Below are positions 16,321-27,725 of a stretch of DNA of 64,000 nt, one piece after another; position 1 is the first letter of the stretch; each line of letters begins with the position of its first letter. Source of the DNA: CAVQBJ01 sp963819075 (GTDB lineage Bacteria > Actinomycetota > Thermoleophilia > Solirubrobacterales > Solirubrobacteraceae); NCBI GenBank assembly GCA_963819075.1, contig CAWFUP010000002.1:310001-374000 (forward strand), in the 5' to 3' direction. The position numbers were made by a program, and so were the translations under genes. The notes beneath the pieces were generated by a model. The model ran no database searches, had not been told where the DNA came from, and saw only the letters and a program-made list of their open reading frames with translations.

Positions 16321-19300
16321 CCATGCAAGCTTCCCTCCAAGCGCCCACGATCCTGCTCACGACCGCTGCCCACCTGAACAGTTACCGTGTATCAGTGGGA
16401 GCGCTGCAACACGTCGGGCGCGAACTGCGTGAGCATCAGTGGCGCGACAGCGTCGACGTACAAGCTCACGCCGGCGGATGTCGGATCGACGCTGGTGGTG
16501 TCGGTGACGGCGACGAATAGCGCGGGGACGGGGTCGGCGGTGTCGGTGGCGACCGCGACGGTGACCGCGCTCGCGCCGGCGAACACGGCGGTCCCGACGA
16601 TCACGGGGTCGGCGAAGGAGGGCCAGCTGCTGTCGGCGAGCACGGGGACGTGGACGGGCACCCCGCCGCTGACGTACACCTATCAGTGGGAGGCGTGCAA
16701 CACCTCGGGCGGTAGCTGCGCGAGCATCAGCGGCGCGACCGCGTCGACGTATCGGCTGGTCAGCGCGCAGGTCGGCAAGACGATGAAGGTGATTGTGAAG
16801 GCGACCAACGCGGCGGGGAACGCGAGCGCCACGTCGGCGGCGACGGCGACGGTCACCACCGGTGCGCCGGTGAACGTGACGCTGCCGGCGATCACCGGGA
16901 CCGCGAAGGATGGGCAGACGTTGACGGCGAGCACCGGGACGTGGGCGGGGACGGCGACGATCACGTACACCTACCAGTGGCAGTCGTGCACCAGCACCGG
17001 TGGGAGCTGCGCGAACATCTCCGGCGCGACGAGCAGCACATTCGTGTTGGGTCCGTCGACTGTCGGCAGCACGCTGCAGGTCGTCGTGACCGCGAAGAAC
17101 TCGGTCGGTTCGACCAATGCGACGTCGCCGATCACCGCGGTCGTGGTCGCGCAGGCCCCGGCCAACACGGTGCTGCCCGTGATCTCCGGGACGACGAACG
17201 CGGGGTCGACGCTGTCGTCGACGACCGGGACGTGGACGGGCACGCCGCCGCTGACCTATGCGTATCAGTGGCAGAGCTGTAACAGCCTGGGCGGTTCGTG
17301 CGCGAACATCTCCGGCGCGACGTCATCGTCGTACACGCTGCAGCCGTCTGATGTCGGTAACACGGTGCGGGTCGCAGTCACGGCAAGCAACAGCGCCGGG
17401 TCCTCCGCGTCGCCGGCGTACTCGGCGGTCAGCGCGGTCGTGACGGCGGTCACGCCGTCGAACACAGCTCCGCCGGCGATCTCGGGGACGGCGCAGGATG
17501 GGCAGACGCTGACCTCGAGCACTGGGTCGTGGTCGGGCACCCCGCCGTTGTCTTACGCGTATCAGTGGGAGAGCTGCAACAGCAGCGGGGCGGGCTGCGC
17601 GAACATCAGCGGAGCGACCGCATCGACGTTCACGCTGACCCCGGCGTACGTGGGCGACACCCTGCGGGTGGTCGTCACGGCGTCGAACTCGGCCGGGCCG
17701 GGCACCGGTGCCACGTCGGTCGCGACGGGTGTCGTCTCAGCGGCGCCGCCGGTGAACACCGCGCTGCCGGTGATCTCGGGGACGGCGCAGGACGGGCAGA
17801 CGTTGAGCTCCAGCACCGGCTCGTGGACCGGGACCCCGCCGCTGACGTACGCGTATCAATGGCAGTCCTGCAACAGCACGGGTGGTGCCTGCTCGACCAT
17901 CCCTGGTGCGACCGCGTCGACGTTCACGCTGACTCCCGCGTATGTCGGTGACACCGTGCGCGTGGTGGTCACTGCGTCTAACGCGGCCAACCAGCCGGCG
18001 TCGGCGACGTCGGCGGCGAGCGGTCAGGTCGCGCCGGCGCCACCCGCGAACACCGCGCTGCCGCAGATCACCGGTACCGCGGTCGACGGCGGCACGCTGA
18101 GCGCGAGCACGGGCTCGTGGACGGGCACCCCGCCGCTGAGCTACGCCTATCAGTGGCAGTCGTGTAACGCGAGCGGCGGCGCCTGCGCGAACATCAGCGG
18201 CGCGACCAGCGCGACCTACCAGCTGAGTCCGAGCAGTGTCGGGACGACGCTTCGCGTCGTGGTCACCGCGACCAACTCGGCCGCGTCGACGCCGGCGACC
18301 TCGCCGGCGACCGCGCAGGTCGCGCCGGCGCTACCAGTGAACACCGCTCTGCCGGCGATCACCGGCACGACGACGGATGGGAGCACGCTGAGCGCGAGCA
18401 CGGGCTCCTGGAGCGGGACCCCCCCGCTGACCTACACGTATCAGTGGCAGTCATGCAACGCGTCGGGCGCGAGCTGCCAGAACATCAGCGGCGCGACGGG
18501 CGCGACGTTTGCGCTCACCCCAGCGCAGGTCGGCGGCACGCTTCGCGTGGTCGTCACCGCGAGCAACGCCGCCAACCAGCCGGTCGTGGCCACCTCGGCG
18601 GCGAGCGGCGTGGTCGCGGCGTTGGCGCCGTCGAACACCCAGCTTCCGCAGATCAGTGGCACCCCCGAGCAGGGCCAGACGCTGACCGCGACCACGGGCA
18701 CGTGGCTCGGCACGCCGCCGCTGACCTACGCCTATCAGTGGCAGGACTGTGACACGACGGGCGCGAACTGCTCGAACATCGCCTCGGCGACCGGCTCGAC
18801 CTATACGGCCGGCTCGGGTGATGTTGGCAGCGAACTGCGCGTCGTGGTCACCGCGACCAACGCCGCCAACCAGCCGGTCGCGGCCACCTCGGCGACCACC
18901 ACGGTCGTGACCGGCGCACCGGTGAACACCGCGCCGCCGGTCATCAGCGGCAGCGCGTTGAGCGGATCGACGCTGAGCGCGGCGACCGGGACCTGGTCGG
19001 GCAGCCAGCCGATCGCCTACAGCTACCAGTGGCAGTCCTGCGGCGTGAGCGGCCAGAACTGCCAGAACATCACCGGCGCGACGCAGGCCACCTACACCCA
19101 GGCCAGCACGGACATCGGGACGCGCCTGCAAGTCAGTGTCACGGCTGCCAACGCGGCGGGCACGACGCCGGCGACGTCGGCCCAGACCGCGATCGTGCAG
19201 GGTGTCGCGCCGGACGGATCGGCGTGCACGGACACTTGGACCGGCGGCGCCGGGGACGGAGCGTGGGAGACGGCGTCTAACTGGTCAAACGACGCGCTAC

Positions 19301-19422
19301 CGAGCGCCAGCGACCACGCGTGCATCCTGACCGCGACGCCGGTGACAGTCTCGAACAACGATCAGGCGGGGTGGCTGACCGATACCGGCACCCTGGTCAT
19401 CGCGACCGCGAGCCTGACACTT

Positions 19423-20766
19423 GACGGTCCGTCGACCTCGACGCTTAACAACGTGACGGTCTCGGCGATTCTGGCCGCCGACGCTCCGACGGACATCAGC
19501 GGCGCGCTGACCGTCAGCGCCCAGCCGTACCCCGGCGGCGCGGCGAACCTCGTCGGGGACGGGCCGCCGCTGGTGCTGCTGCCAAGCTCGACGTTCACCT
19601 CCTCGGGCTGGTTGAACATCGGCACGATGATCGATAACGAGGGCTCAATGACCGTCGGTAGCGACGAGCTCGCCGGGGAGGGAAGCGGCACGGGCATCCT
19701 CAACACGGGCACGCTGATCCTGAACAGCGAAAGCGGCTGGGATGGCGACGGCGGGCTGGTCGGCTCCGGCGCGCTGGTCAACGACGGGCTGGTGGAGAAG
19801 ACCACGGGCAGCGGCGCCACGCAGGTCTCCTGGTCGGTCGACAACGAGGCCCAGATCGACGTGCAGAGCGGCCAGCTTGATCTCAGCGGCGGCGGCACCG
19901 GCGGGCAGATCACGCCCGGCCAGTGGTCGACGCTACCGGCCGGGAGCATCGCGGTCAGCTTCGTCGCGCTGAACCTCGGCGCCGACGCGACGCTCACGGG
20001 GGACCTCAGCACGGGCAACGGCGGTGGTCTGATCGCTCAGGGGTTGCAGGCAGCGCAGGGCGACATCGACGTCACGGGCGGCAACCTGGAGATCGACGGT
20101 CCGTCGACCTCGACGCTTGGCAATGTCACGCTGTCGGGCACGCTGACCGCCGATGCTCCGACCGATATCAGCCGCGGGCTGACCGTTAGCGCCAACGCGT
20201 ACCCCGGTGGCGGGGCGAGCATCGTCGGCAGCTCCCCGTTGGTGCTGCTACCCGGCTCGACGTCGAGCACGTCGGGTTGGGTCAACGTCGGTGCGATGAT
20301 CGATAACGAGGGCTCGCTGACCGTGGGCAGCGGCGAGCTCGACGGGCAGGGCAGCGCCACGGGGATCTTCAACACGGGCACGCTGATCCTGAATAGCGAA
20401 AGCGGCTTTGATGGCGGCGGCGGCGGGCTGGTCGGCGGCGCGGCGCTGGTCAACGACGGGCTGGTCGAGAAGACTGCGGGCAGCGGAGCGACACAGGTCG
20501 GCTGGTCGGTCGATAACGAGGCCCAGTTCGACGTCCAGAGCGGCCAGCTGGATCTCAGTGGCGGCGGTGTCGGGGGGCAGATCACGCCTGGTAGCTGGTC
20601 TACGCAGCCGTCGGCGAGTATCGCGGTCAGTTCGAGCCCGCTGAACCTCGGTGCCAACGCGACGCTGAACGGAAGCGTGAGTATCGGCAACGGCGGGCGC
20701 CTGATCGCGCAGACGTTGCAGGCGGCGCAGGGCAGCATCGACGTCACGGGTGGCAACCTGGAGATC
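19423..20766 (+). repeat. two tandem 672-bp units in the Rhs gene
   Basis: Units 19423-20094 and 20095-20766 are each exactly 672 bp (224 codons) and begin with the same GACGGTCCGTCGACCTCGAC block. A third, shorter and diverged start (GATGGCGGCTCGGCCTCGAC) follows at 20767. The encoded units share GTLILNSES, ALVNDGLVEKT and VQSGQLDLSGGG. The exact length conservation in frame suggests recent unequal duplication. Confidence 0.85.
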
Positions 20767-23700
20767 GATGGCGGCTCGGCCTCGACGCTGGGAACGCTGA
20801 CCGTCGATAACCAGAACGCGGCGCTGGTCGGCACGGGCGCGCTGGACATCTCCGGGACGCTCGTGGCGTCCGACGGGGCGTCCCTGTCAAGCGGCTCGCT
20901 GGTGATCCTTCCGACGGCCAGTGCCACGATCGACTCGCTGGTGGGGGGCCATTACCCGGTCTTGCTGCAGGGGACGCTTGACAACGAGGGCTCGCTGGTG
21001 ATCCCCAGCGATGGGCTGGCGCTGCAAACCGGCGCGCAGGTTCTCAACTCGGGAACGTTCACGCTCAACGTTGAGCACCCCGATTCCAACGACGGCGTTA
21101 CCGGCAGCGGCACGTTCACCAACACCGGCACGGTGCAAAAGACGCTCACCGCCGGCGGCAGTAGTCAGATCGCCGTCCCGTTTGACAACGAGGGCCAGGT
21201 CAACGTTCAAGCCGGCACGCTTGAGTTCTACGCGGGCGGAACGTCCGAGCAGACCCGGACCGCGTCATGGGCGACGGCGCCGGCGGGCACGATCGAGTTC
21301 GCGGGCACTCAGTCGTTCGCGCTCGGACAGACCGTCCCGATCAGCGGCAACATCCTCGTCAACGGCGGACCCGTGACCGCCGGCGTCCTGCAGGGCGCCG
21401 CCGCCACAGTGACCGTCCAGGGCGGCACCCTCGAGGTCGACGGCCCCTCCGCGTCCAGCGTCCAGAACGTCGCCATCACCGGCGGCCAGCTAACCGGTAC
21501 CGGCGAGCTGGACGTGACCGCGGGTTTCAGCCTCGGCAACGGCGGTGACCTGTCCGGCAGCGGCAAGACCGTCATTGAGCCGGGCGCGACCGGGATCCTG
21601 AATCCCGCCTACGGCGGCTCGAGCGTCCTGGATGGGCGAACGCTCGTCAACGAAGGCGTGCTGACCGAGCTCAGCGGCGGACTGGGAGCCGAGAACAACG
21701 CGACGATCGATAACGTCGGCACGTTCACTCTCGACGCGGAGGTCTCGGGTGGCAATGAGGGCCTGAACGGCCCCGGACAGCTGGTCAACCAGGGCCTGCT
21801 GCAGAAGACCGCCGGGACCGGCACCACGCCGATCACGTGGACGATCGACAACGAGTCCCAGGTTCAGGCCGACAGCGGCACGCTTGAGTTCCAGGGCGGC
21901 GGCATCTCCGGGCAGCTCGCGACCGACACCTGGACCGCGTCGCGCGGAGCAACGATCCAGCTCACCGGCAACATCCCGTCATACAACCTTGGCGCGACCG
22001 CCGCGTTCAGCGGCAATATCAGTGAGGGCAGCGACATCACCGTCGGCCAGCTCAACGGCTCGGCGGCCAACCTCACCGATGCGTCCGGGAACCTCACCTT
22101 CACCGGCCTGACCGCATCGACGCTGAACGGGCTCACCGCGCCATCACAGACGCCGTGCTACTGCGATCGCCAGACATTCACCGTCACCGGCGAGCTCGAC
22201 ATCAACGGCTACTACACCGCCGGGAGCGGCGGCAACGCCGCCCTCGCGGGCCCCGGAACCTTTGTCTTTGGTCCCAACGCCACCGCCACGCTGGACACGG
22301 GTAACGACTCGTTCTACGCCGCCTTGATCGTCAACGATGGCACCATCGACTGGCAGGACGGCCAGTTCGGCACCGACACCAACCAGACCCAGATCATCAA
22401 CTACGGCACGTTCCAGCTCAGCAGCAGTAGCAATAACAACATGGGCGGCGGCTGCTCCGGCGGGACGATCGAATACACCCAGAACTGCGCCAAGTTCATC
22501 AACTACGGCGTGATCACCCAAGCACCCGGCGGCGGCCCGCCGGCCCAAAGTTCCTGGGAATTCTTCAACTACGGCTTCATCGACGTGCCCTGCCAGGAAT
22601 ACGAGAACCTCCCCTACATCGGCACCGAGTACCGCGATTGCGAGGCCCAAGAACCACCTGGCGCCAGCGGCTTTGTCGGCGACGCCCCGGAGGAGACCAG
22701 CGGTCTGCTCGTCCAAGGCACTTACTACTACGACTACACCGACGGCGCCGGAGAGCAATACGGCGGCGGCAACGACGCCGAACCAAACACCGTCATCACC
22801 GGCGACGACGTCAACGACGGCACCGGCAACGAAACCCAATCACAGAGCGACATCGGCGTCGGCGGACTCGGCGTCGGACTGGACCTCACCCGCACCTACA
22901 ACTCCCAAGCCGCCGCTGGTCAGACCACGCCCGGCCCGTTCGGCTACGGCTGGGCCGCGACCTTCTTTGACCACCTGCAGATCACCCCCGGCAGCGGCCC
23001 AGCCAGTCCAACAACCGTGACCGTGGCGCAGGACGACGGCAGCCAGATCCCCTTCTACCAGATCCCCAACGGAACCTTCGCCTCAGGCCCAGCCAACCAG
23101 GCCACGCTCGTCCAAAACCCCGACGGCAGCTACACCTACACCCTGCCCACCCAGCGCGTGCTCACCTTCAGCTCGTCCGGGCAGCTCACTGCGGAAGCCG
23201 ACCGCAACGGCAACACCACGACACTGACCTACAACGGGCAGGGACAGCTCGCCACGATCACCGCCCCCTCGAACCGCGCAATCCAACTCGGCTACAACTC
23301 GGGCGGCCAGATCGCGAGCGCCACCGACCCCACCGGGCAGGTGATCGACTACGGCTACGACGCCAGCGGGAACCTCGCCAGCGTCACCTACGCCGGCGAG
23401 AGCACCCCGCGCTGGCAGTTCGCCTACGACGCCTCCCACCAGCTCACGGGCCTCACCGACGGCAACCAGAACACCACCACCTACACCTACAACGCCACAC
23501 ACCAGGTCGTCAAGCGCGTCGACCCGCTAGGCCGCACAACGAGCTGGCTCTACGAGGCCAACGCCAACGGCGACGCCGAAACGCAGGTCACCAACCCCAA
23601 CGGCTCGGTCGCCGACGAGCGCTACGAGGGCGGCCAGCCCGTCCAGATCACCAAGGCATACGGCACATCGCTGGCGAGCACGGAGACGATGGCCTACAAC

Positions 23701-26285
23701 CCGAGCGGCAACCTCGTCTCTACCACCGACGGGGACGGTCATAGCACGACCTACACATACGACGGCCGCGGTAACCAAACGAGCGAAACTAACGCGCTGG
23801 GCCACACGGAACAGTGGGCGTTTGACGCAAGACACGGCCTCACGTCGTATACCCAGCCGAACGGCGAGACGACGACATATGTCCGGGACGCTCACGAGAA
23901 CACCGTGCTCCAGACCCGGCCCGCGCCAGGTGGCCTCACGGAAACCACAACATTCAGCTACGACACGCACGGCGAGCTGACAGCCGAGACTAACCCACTC
24001 GGCGGGACATTCGACTACGCATACAACGCTCAAGGCGACGAGATCAAGGCGACGGACCCAGCGGGGGATACGACGACTTGGACGTACGACGCTGACTCGC
24101 GTGAGACGTCCGTAACTACTCCGCGCGGCAACGCATACGGCGCGGACCCAGCGCGCTACACAAACACGTATACCCTGGACGACCGCGGCCGAGTGATCAG
24201 GACGGTAGATGGGCTTGGGCAAGTGACGACGGAGGCGTATGACGGTAACGACAACGCGACCGACAACACCGACCCGGACGGCAATCACACCCAAGTCGTG
24301 TTCGACGCGGACGGTGAGCCCACAAAGATCGTCAACGCCGACGGCAGCACCAGCGAGACCACGTACGACCCCGGCGGGGTGGTACTCAGTAACACGGACG
24401 GCAACGGTCATAGCACTACATATGGCCTCGACCTCCTCGATCGCGTCGTCAGCGTTACGGACCCGCTCAATCGCACTACCGTCCAGTCGTACGACGCCGC
24501 CGGCAACCTAATGACAGTCACCGATCCCCAAGGGCGGACGACCACCAACGGCTATGACGCGGCGAACGAACTCACCGGCGTTGCGTACAGTGATGGCCAG
24601 ACGCCCGGCGTTGCCTATAACTATGACGCGGACGGCAATCGCACAAGCATGACGGACGGGACCGGCACGACCCAGTACACCTACGACCAGCTCAACCGCA
24701 TGATCCAGGTCACCAACGGTGGCGGGCAAACGGTGAGCTACAGCTACGACCTCGGCGACGACCAAACCGGTATTACGTACCCCAACGGCGAGACAGTAAC
24801 GCGGGGCTTCGACAACAACAAGCGGCTGGTCAGCGTGACCGATTGGATGAACAACACGACGACGTTCGCGCGCGATCCGGACTCGAATATCGCTGCAACG
24901 GTCTTCCCGGCGACAACGGGCAGCGTCGACAACTACACGTACGACGCGACCGACCGTATGGTCGGGGTCACGATGACAGGAAACGAGGGCGCGACGGTTG
25001 CCGACATAGGGTATTCGCGCGACGCGGGCGGCCAAGTGCTCAGTGAGGTGTCGGAGGGGCTTCCTGGCGGAGCCGTTCAGTATTCGTACGATCAGCGGCG
25101 GCGAGTGGTGGTGGCCGGGGGGGCTGCGTACGGCTACGACGCCGCCGGGAACCTCACGACAATGGCGGGCCAGTCTGCGGCGTACGACGCTGCCGATGAG
25201 CTCGTCAGCCTCGGGAGCACAACCTACGGATACGACAGTCTCGGCGAGCGCACCACGATTACGCCAACTTCGGGATCCATCGAGACCCTTGCCTACGACC
25301 AGGCCGGCGACCTGACTACGGTCACGCGCACAGGCGATCAGCCGATCAGCGACGGCCTCAGCTACGACGGCGACGGACTCCTCGCAACCAAGACGGATAC
25401 GTCCGGCGCTACGACGACGTTTACCTGGGACCCATCCGGCGACCTGCCGCTGCTGCTCGCGGCAGGACGGGTCAGCTACATCTACGGCCCAGACGGGCTT
25501 CCGGTTGAGCAGATCGATCTGGGTGCGTCGCAGCCCGTCACGTACCTCCACCACGACGACATTGGATCAACCCGCATGCTCACTGACGAGAGCGGCACGG
25601 TGGTCGGCACGACGAGCTATGACGCGTACGGAAGCGTGGTCGGCACCACCGGGAGCGCGACGACGGCGTTCGGCTGGGCCGGGGGCTACACGGACGCGGA
25701 GACCGGGCTTGTGTATCTGCGCGCGCGATACTACGACCCGACGACCGGGCAATTCATCTCACGCGACCCTGTCGAGGCCGAGACTAACGAGCCGTATTCC
25801 TACGCCAACGACAGTCCTGTCAATGGCACCGATCCGACCGGCCTGCAAACGAACTGCGGGACGCCCCCTCCGCCGCCACCGCCTCCCCCTCCGCCACCGT
25901 CTCCAGCGCCGTGTGGCACAAAGATCACGACCATGTGCGATCAGCCGGGGCCGGGAATCCTCGACCCGAACGGCGACCCGTGGGTGATCAGTTGCCCCGA
26001 GAACACTGGAGGCGGCTCGGGCCCCACTGGCGGACACCAGAACCCAGCCAGCGGTCGAGGCACAAACGGGTCCGGGCAGCCAGTACCGGAAACGAGCGGG
26101 GGTCATACAACGAACCAGCGGCCCTCGAATAAACCGAAGCACGAGCAAGGCGAGGCGCGGCGCAATCGCGACCAAAACAAGAACCCGAACACTGCGCGCA
26201 ACCGGTCGAAGGGGCAGAAGGGTAGCCCTGGCGGCAGCCGCACGCGTCCTTAACAACCGTCGGCCGGCGATATGGTCTACGGCAG

Positions 26286-27212
26286 ATGCGCGACAGCCAC
26301 GAGAACACGCATGGCCGCGACGCGGTTCGGCTAATAGAGGAGGCGTCGCGCTTACGGGAGCTCGGCGACAGAAGCGGAGCCGAGGCGATGTTGCGGTACG
26401 CGGTCGACGAACTCAGGTCGCGCGACGGCGCGTATTGGCTCGGTGAGCTGTTACACGACGATGGCCGACTCGACGAGGCCGAGCAGGTGCTACGGACGGC
26501 GTTGAAATGGGGTGACAAGGACGCTCATGTCGTGCTCGGCAACGTCCTTTACGACCAGGGTCGCCCACAAGAGGCGCTGGCCGAGTACCGCGTCGCGGCT
26601 GAGATGGGCGATCCCGGAGGGCTTCTGAACGCTGGCCTGGTCGAAGAGGAGTTAGGCGATCTCAAGCGCGCCGAGCAAGACCTCACCCGCGCGGAGGCAG
26701 CCGATGTGCGCGCCGCTCCTCGCCTGCTCGGAGACCTGTATCGACGCTGCGGGCGCATCCAGGAGGCGGACGCGGCTTATAGGCGTGCGGTTGACATCGG
26801 TGATACTGAAGCATGGCAAGATGTCGGCGATAGGTATCGGGAGCAAGGGCGTGTCGACGAGGCGATCGAGGCGTACCGGGCGGCGCTCGCTTCTGGCCAT
26901 GAGGACATCCTAATTCCGCTAGCGAACCTTCTCGCGGAGCGCCCCCGGGACGTGGACGAGGCAATAGAGCTCTACAGGCGCGCCGCGGACGGCGGGGAGC
27001 GGTTTGCCCACCACAACCTGGCAACGACCCTTGCCGACGTTGGGCGACACCACGAAGCGGAGCACGAGTTCAAGATGGCGATCGCGTTAGACGATCCGTT
27101 GGCTCCGCAGGCCTACGCAACGCTGCTGCGAAAGATGGGACGGCCGGGCGAGGCAGACGCCGTGCTGAGAGAGACAGAGCAGCACCGGCACGACGACTGT
27201 GACACGCACTAA
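26286..27212 (+). CDS. TPR-repeat protein beside the Rhs gene
   Basis: A 308-aa protein made almost wholly of tetratricopeptide-like helix pairs: LGELLHDDGRLDEAEQVL, LGNVLYDQGRPQEALAEY, LGDLYRRCGRIQEADAAY, VGDRYREQGRVDEAIEAY and HHNLATTLADVGRHHEAEHE. It has no signal peptide and is probably cytoplasmic. It starts 33 bases after the Rhs stop and ends inside the same att-bounded island. In polymorphic toxin loci the gene right after the toxin is usually the immunity gene, so that role is the first guess. TPR proteins also serve many other roles. Confidence 0.75.
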   Translation: MRDSHENTHGRDAVRLIEEASRLRELGDRSGAEAMLRYAVDELRSRDGAYWLGELLHDDGRLDEAEQVLRTALKWGDKDAHVVLGNVLYDQGRPQEALAEYRVAAEMGDPGGLLNAGLVEEELGDLKRAEQDLTRAEAADVRAAPRLLGDLYRRCGRIQEADAAYRRAVDIGDTEAWQDVGDRYREQGRVDEAIEAYRAALASGHEDILIPLANLLAERPRDVDEAIELYRRAADGGERFAHHNLATTLADVGRHHEAEHEFKMAIALDDPLAPQAYATLLRKMGRPGEADAVLRETEQHRHDDCDTH

Positions 27213-27530
27213 CCGTCGCGGCCGCGCACTGTACCAGTGCCTAATCGCTTCACCGATCTGCACCGAGACCCGCAGCCGCAGTAGCTGCGCGATCGGCTTG
27301 TTCGCAACAGTGCCGTGCTGGGTCAGGTGGCGATCGAGGTCGAGCTGCCTCCACGCCGCGATCGCGAGCTCGAGCGGCTTTCGGCCAGACCTGCGGTAGG
27401 TGAGCGCGTGCTCCGCAGAGCGCAGCTGTAGGTTGCCACGCAGAGCGGTACCTTCAAGCTCGCGCACGACTCGGCGCGCGTAGGCGTTGTTACGCGCCCT
27501 TGCCTCTCGGGAATCGACGCGCTGATGCAC
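27087..27530 (-). CDS. possible remnant frame before the second att copy
   Basis: A minus-strand frame from GTG 27530 to 27087 has coding-like codon use over 27220-27530, with RNNAYARRVVRELEGTALRG, KPLELAIAAWRQLDLDRHL and QLLRLRVSVQIGEAIRHW. It then overlaps the end of the TPR gene by 126 bases, which is unusual for an intact gene. I recognise no family. It may be the 5' part of a decayed element gene whose true end was replaced. The rest of 27213-27650 shows no other gene. Confidence 0.3.
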   Translation of the reverse strand: MHQRVDSREARARNNAYARRVVRELEGTALRGNLQLRSAEHALTYRRSGRKPLELAIAAWRQLDLDRHLTQHGTVANKPIAQLLRLRVSVQIGEAIRHWYSARPRRLVRVTVVVPVLLCLSQHGVCLARPSHLSQQRCVGLRSQRIV

Positions 27531-27650
27531 CCGTCGCGTCCGCTCCGTGTCCCAAATCGTGTCCCCAACTCCGCAATTCTGTGGTGCGGTGAGGGCATCT
27601 GAGCGCACCTGAGGCGGCTTGGTAGAGCGGAGATGGCCAGGAAACGGCGA

Positions 27651-27718
27651 TCTGATAAGGAAGAGGTCCCAGGTTCGAGTCCTGGATCGCCCACTGGGGA
27701 AGGGCCTGGTAATCGGCA
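27651..27718 (+). repeat. att site, copy 2 (3' half of tRNA-Ile)
   Basis: This is identical to 12619-12686 except for one base (CTGGGGAAG against CTGGGAAAG). It again starts at TCTGATAAGG in the anticodon loop and lacks a tRNA 5' half. The second IS66 element's left target duplication begins at its last base. Together with copy 1 it bounds the 15-kb island. Confidence 0.85.
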
Positions 27719-27725
27719 TCTTTCG

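Larger units (their letters stand above)
14036..16385 (-). mobile_element. IS66-family element with two accessory genes
   Basis: 2,350 bp. Ends are perfect 16-bp inverted repeats, GTAACTGTTCAGGTGG at 14036-14051 and its complement at 16370-16385. The 8-bp target duplication CGTGTATC is exact (14028-14035 and 16386-16393), as expected for IS66. It encodes a TnpC-type transposase and two small accessory proteins on the minus strand; TnpA and TnpB are absent. It lies inside the first Ig-like repeat of the Rhs gene. Confidence 0.95.
13927..19206 (+). repeat. array of ten Ig-like repeats in the Rhs gene
   Basis: Ten units of about 96 residues start with P-[VAS]-N-T-x-x-P and contain TYAYQWQSC, G-A-T-x-S-T-[FY] and VVVTATN blocks. 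Each has a cysteine pair (QSC...C). Units differ enough to be old duplications. The first unit is split by the IS66 insertion. Such arrays act as stalks on surface proteins. Confidence 0.85.
13117..26253 (+). pseudogene. giant Rhs/polymorphic-toxin-like cell-surface protein, interrupted by IS66
   Basis: Removing the IS66 and one 8-bp target copy restores one frame of about 3,592 codons. ATG 13117 is preferred (GGGAG at 13106-13110); ATG 13093 is in frame. Order: basic N-terminus and hydrophobic signal segment (VLVAMAVVAIVVLVVGVAGG), LamG-like domain, ten Ig-like repeats of about 96 aa, a beta-helix-like region with a tandem 224-aa duplication, a DUF6531-like segment near 22.85 kb (DLTRTYNSQ), many YD/Rhs repeats (23.1-25.5 kb), and the Rhs core end YDPTTGQFISRDP...DPTGL near 25.74-25.85 kb. 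A proline-rich linker leads to a variable charged tail ending near KPKHEQGEARRNRD, the place of the toxin in this class. As it stands the signal segment is cut off from the rest. A GTG in the right target copy (16387) could start a leaderless, unexported product. Confidence 0.85.
12687..27718. mobile_element. 15-kb island bounded by tRNA-Ile att repeats, no integrase
   Basis: The segment between the two 68-bp tRNA-Ile 3'-half repeats carries the IS66-broken giant Rhs gene, a TPR gene and a possible remnant frame, but no recombinase. The nearest integrase lies just outside, left of copy 1. This fits a cis-mobilisable element accreted in tandem beside an integrase-bearing element, or a decayed island. 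The ends are clear; the mode of movement is inferred. Confidence 0.7.

Noticed and set aside
23527..25554. Long minus-strand frames inside the Rhs repeats
   Set aside because: They mirror the repetitive YD-repeat codons and have valine/arginine-rich nonsense sequence.
25862..25905. Polyproline run as a frameshift or error site in the Rhs gene
   Set aside because: The frame continues cleanly into the tail, and proline linkers are usual between Rhs core and toxin.
27323..27694. Protein starting MGDPGLEPGTSSLS on the minus strand near both att copies
   Set aside because: This is the reverse translation of the tRNA T arm, a well-known false annotation.
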